Part shown: in pieces, positions 6,060 through 8,554 of the stretch
Layout of the letters: the number at the start of each line of letters is the position of its first letter
Position numbering within the stretch: the first letter of the stretch is position 1
NCBI GenBank assembly: GCA_031402225.1
Contig: JANNSD010000141.1
Span: forward strand, 1-8,554
Reading direction: 5' to 3'
Source: JAGGAG01 sp031402225
Lineage (GTDB): Bacteria > Gemmatimonadota > Gemmatimonadetes > Gemmatimonadales > GWC2-71-9
DNA: 8,554 bases
Notes under the pieces: generated by a model
The model's input: only the letters and a program-made list of their open reading frames with translations
What the model was told of the DNA's origin: nothing
Databases searched by the model: none
Translations under genes and position numbers: made by a program

Positions 6060-7517
6060 CTAGTTCGAGGGGATGCCGAGTGCGTGACAGACCAGGCACG
6101 CCTGCGGATTCGCCTTGCGCAGCTTCTCGGCGGGGAAGTTGGGCCCGTGCGGATTGAAGCGGCGCCCGCCGAACGACGAGTGGCACACCAGGCAGTCCTT
6201 CTCACTGTGACAACTGACGCAGCTTTCGAGTCCCTGGCGCGCGGCGGGCCCGTGCCCGACAGCGAAGGTGGGGTTCCCGTCGTGGTAGGCGGCCTGCCCG
6301 CCGATGAACCGTCCGTCTGACACAATACCGGTCTGCAAGTGGCAGGTCTGGCAGAACTGGCCCGGGTTGTGACACTCGCTGCACGACGTCTCCCGGGAGT
6401 AGGCCGCGACCGGATGCCGCGAGATGTAGTCCGACGGATGGAAGGTGCCCTGCGCGCCGGCATTGGGGCGATGACACTGCAGGCACTGTTCCTGGACATG
6501 ACAGCCAGCGCAGGTGTTGGGCGAACCGTTCGCGAGCGTCGCATGCCCATCGGTGAAGTCCATACCGTGCGTTACCGGGCGCGTGCGCACCACGGTCGCG
6601 CCGGCGCCCCGGCCCGGCCCGGCCACGGCGAGCGCGCGCACTTGCTGCGGGGGCACCTGATGGCATGCCTCGCAACTGGTGGCGGTGTGGCAGGTGCCGC
6701 ATTGCTGCGTGAGTTGCTTCTTCGACAGTTTCCGCCCGTGCGTCGTCATGAATGCGGGCGCCGAATGCGAGGCAGGCGCCTTCATTTCCGGCACCGTCAT
6801 GGCCAGGGAGCGCGGATCGGGCTGCAGGGCCTGGATCGCGGGCACGTCGGGCGCGTTCACGTGGCAGGCGATGCAGTAGTCGCGCGCGTGGCAGGTCGCG
6901 CACGCCGGGGATACCTGATAGCTCACGCCCTTCACGCCAACCGGCGCGGCGAGCTCGCCATGCTCGGCCTGGAATGTCGGCGAGTCGTGCGAACTCGGCG
7001 CCTTCCAGGTGGCCACCTGGGCCGCGGTAATGCTGCTCGGCATTTCCCAGAACGGCACGTGGCAGGTGGCGCATGCGCCCGGTGGGGCGTCAAAGTGGGC
7101 GGTGCGCACCCCGTGGCATGCCAGGCAGTTGTCCACCACGTTGCGCTGTATGCTCATCCACTTCGTACCGCGCTCGCTGTGGCAGGAGGCGCACGCCAGG
7201 GTGGTGTCACGCCGCTCTTCCAGCGTGAAGGCTCGCGCGTGTGATTCGTGGGTGAAGCGAAGGTTTGAGGGCAATGGGCCGGCACGCGGCGTCCAGGGCA
7301 CCGCCTTCTCGATGGTGCCGTCATGGCACCGCGCACAGTCCACTGGCTGCGGCCAGAGCGGCTGGCCCACCTCCGCCGCTCCGAGGTGGCAGGTCTCGCA
7401 GCGCACGAAAAGGGTGCTGTGCTCCTCGTGATGGAACGGGTCGATCGCGACCGCTGCCCCCAGAAGGAGTCCGGTCGCGACCAGGGCCGCGAGCATCCCC
7501 GTCGGTGCGCGCATCAC
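6060..7517 (-). CDS. Secreted 16-haem c-type cytochrome
   Basis: Multihaem cytochrome c of 485 residues, numbered from the GTG at 7517; the next codon is ATG (7514), an equally good start. A signal peptide covers about 1-24, with a hydrophobic core ALVATGLLLGAA and probable cleavage after AVA, so it acts outside the inner membrane. Sixteen CXXCH motifs begin at 40, 61, 109, 131, 149, 206, 215, 273, 282, 336, 345, 379, 389, 433, 442 and 474. There are 17 further histidines, enough for bis-His ligation of every haem. Residues 177-446 form five repeats, each with two histidines 8-10 apart followed by two CXXCH motifs 9-10 apart. A Gly/Ala-rich linker near 295-308 separates nine haems from seven. 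The start overlaps the stop of the upstream beta-barrel gene, suggesting joint function, perhaps electron transfer through the outer membrane. I do not recognise a named orthologue. Confidence 0.93.
   Translation of the reverse strand: MMRAPTGMLAALVATGLLLGAAVAIDPFHHEEHSTLFVRCETCHLGAAEVGQPLWPQPVDCARCHDGTIEKAVPWTPRAGPLPSNLRFTHESHARAFTLEERRDTTLACASCHSERGTKWMSIQRNVVDNCLACHGVRTAHFDAPPGACATCHVPFWEMPSSITAAQVATWKAPSSHDSPTFQAEHGELAAPVGVKGVSYQVSPACATCHARDYCIACHVNAPDVPAIQALQPDPRSLAMTVPEMKAPASHSAPAFMTTHGRKLSKKQLTQQCGTCHTATSCEACHQVPPQQVRALAVAGPGRGAGATVVRTRPVTHGMDFTDGHATLANGSPNTCAGCHVQEQCLQCHRPNAGAQGTFHPSDYISRHPVAAYSRETSCSECHNPGQFCQTCHLQTGIVSDGRFIGGQAAYHDGNPTFAVGHGPAARQGLESCVSCHSEKDCLVCHSSFGGRRFNPHGPNFPAEKLRKANPQACLVCHALGIPSN
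6180..6989 (-). repeat. Five protein-level di-haem repeat modules within the cytochrome gene
   Basis: Five modules of the form His, 7-9 residues, His, 10-19 residues, CXXCH, 4-5 residues, CXXCH. Their key residues are H177/H186/C206/C215, H251/H260/C273/C282, H317/H325/C336/C345, H360/H368/C379/C389 and H412/H422/C433/C442. Around the His pairs, wording such as KAPSSHDSPTF and KAPASHSAPAF shows true duplication for the first two modules. A half module (H457, C474) ends the protein. Confidence 0.75.
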
Positions 7518-8554
7518 CGCTGGTACCCCACGGAGCTCGGCATGCGCTTCACGGCATCGGGCACCCCCAGCCGGTCGGCGCCACCGGCGCTCAGCACGTA
7601 CGTCACGAACGCGCTGACCCGCATCTGGTTCCAGTCGAACGCCGCGGCGTCAGGGCGGATCCGGTCCTCATTGATGTATACGGCCGACGCGCCCACCAGC
7701 ACCTGCTGCGTGGCGCGCAGGCTCACATCCAGGCCCGCCCAGGTCACGTAGCTGTCAGAATACCGGTACACCAGTGGGCGCTGGCTGTAGGCGCCGTAGA
7801 GTCGCAGCACCAGGGGGTCCCGCGGCGTCCATCCGATCGACACATCGCCGCCGGCCGCCGCGGCGCCGAAGTTCTTGTCGTACATCCAGCCAGCGTCGAA
7901 CGTCCACCGCGGAAACGGCATGATGGTCGCCCCTGCGGCCCAGAGCGACCCCGTCGGCGCGGCGCCGCCGAGCGCCGTCTCCGCACCGGTGTTCTGGAAT
8001 TCGCGCCACTCCAGGCGACCGCGCAACCTGAGCCAGCGCAACGGCGTGACCTGCACCGAGCCCTGTACACCGTTCCACGCCACTGGGGAGAACGAGGGCC
8101 AGATGGTCCACAAATCGAAGCGGGGCATGTACCGCCGGTACCCTGCGGTGGCGTAGATCCGCGGCGCCATATAGCGGATTTCCGCCTCCGCATCCCCGAC
8201 CCAGCCCTGGGCGAGGTCAAAGTCGAGCCCACCGGCCACGGCCACCCGCTGGAGCGGGCGGATCACCGCGTTGCCTGACAGAAAGTCGGACATGAGGTAG
8301 CCGGTCGTCCGGTCCACTTGGCGCTGCCACTGGGCCCGCGCCTCGACCGGCCCCTGGCTCACGCCCACTTCAATCCCGCCGATGAGGTTGCGCTGACCCG
8401 GTATGTAGTCGTTGAGCGGCGCCGTGGCCGGGTCGTTGATACCGACGGCACTGGCACGGGCCAGGCCGTAGCCCACGTAGCCCGTCGCCTCGAGGCCCAG
8501 CGCGCGCTGGCGCACCGTCGCGCGACCGCCATCGAATCCGGCGAAGCCCAGCCG
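7514..8554 (-). CDS. Putative outer-membrane beta-barrel protein (5' end beyond window)
   Basis: Open frame from the right edge to the TGA at 7514-7516, giving 346 visible residues; the true start lies outside, and the GTG at 8515 is only an internal codon. The sequence is a run of short alternating polar/hydrophobic stretches rich in Tyr, Trp, Gly and Arg, divided by turns, as in outer-membrane barrels; examples are WLRLRGRLEWREF, WTFDAGWMYD, LVLRLYGAYS and RVSAFVTYVLS. No Cys and no hydrophobic helix is present. The last strand is followed by a polar tail of about 23 residues ending in YQR, unlike the terminal Phe of many porins. Its stop overlaps the start of the 16-haem cytochrome (GTGATG), so it could be the porin part of a porin-cytochrome conduit. 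Assignment to MtrB, PioB or OmbB families cannot be made by eye; another barrel function is possible. Confidence 0.7.
   Translation of the reverse strand, partial: RLGFAGFDGGRATVRQRALGLEATGYVGYGLARASAVGINDPATAPLNDYIPGQRNLIGGIEVGVSQGPVEARAQWQRQVDRTTGYLMSDFLSGNAVIRPLQRVAVAGGLDFDLAQGWVGDAEAEIRYMAPRIYATAGYRRYMPRFDLWTIWPSFSPVAWNGVQGSVQVTPLRWLRLRGRLEWREFQNTGAETALGGAAPTGSLWAAGATIMPFPRWTFDAGWMYDKNFGAAAAGGDVSIGWTPRDPLVLRLYGAYSQRPLVYRYSDSYVTWAGLDVSLRATQQVLVGASAVYINEDRIRPDAAAFDWNQMRVSAFVTYVLSAGGADRLGVPDAVKRMPSSVGYQR

Noticed and set aside
6339..8278. Plus-strand open frames opposite the cytochrome and the barrel gene
   Set aside because: Compositionally biased antisense frames; the minus strand carries sixteen CXXCH motifs and a signal peptide, which cannot be chance.
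8476..8515. GTG at 8515 as the start of the barrel gene
   Set aside because: The frame stays open to the window edge, no ribosome site precedes the GTG, and no signal peptide follows it, so the start lies outside the window.

Overview
The window is strongly G+C-rich bacterial DNA, coding almost end to end, with eight protein genes, two of them cut by the window edges. No RNA genes, mobile elements, CRISPR arrays or gene-free stretches over 300 bases were seen. The organism cannot be named from the sequence. It uses a DciA-type (DnaC-independent) helicase loading factor and encodes a 16-haem secreted cytochrome next to an apparent outer-membrane beta-barrel, so it is Gram-negative and probably respires with multihaem cytochromes. 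Gemmatimonadota or Acidobacteriota-like lineages would fit, at low confidence.

Left part (1-3521, all minus strand): an enoyl-CoA hydratase gene is followed by recF, dciA (DUF721) and gyrB (5' two thirds only). recF and dciA overlap by ATGA, and dciA and gyrB are 8 bases apart. The order recF-dciA-gyrB is the replication/repair cluster known from Mycobacterium (Rv0003-Rv0004-gyrB), but the place normally held by dnaA-dnaN is occupied here by a crotonase-family gene.

Middle part (3568-6047, plus strand): mtnA (methionine salvage isomerase) and glpK (glycerol kinase) overlap by ATGA and form a translationally coupled pair. They diverge from the hydratase gene across only 46 bases, in which both genes have a -10-like TANNNT hexamer 5-6 bases before the start codon.

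Right part (6060-8554, minus strand): a beta-barrel-like protein (N-terminus beyond the window) is followed, with overlapping stop and start codons, by a secreted 485-residue cytochrome with 16 CXXCH motifs. The cytochrome is built from five repeated di-haem modules, and its 17 non-motif histidines are enough to give every haem a second axial His. The pair resembles the logic of porin-cytochrome conduits that carry electrons through the outer membrane (MtrAB, PioAB, Geobacter Omb/Oma/Omc), but haem number and module layout differ from those I know. This is the most interesting part of the window.
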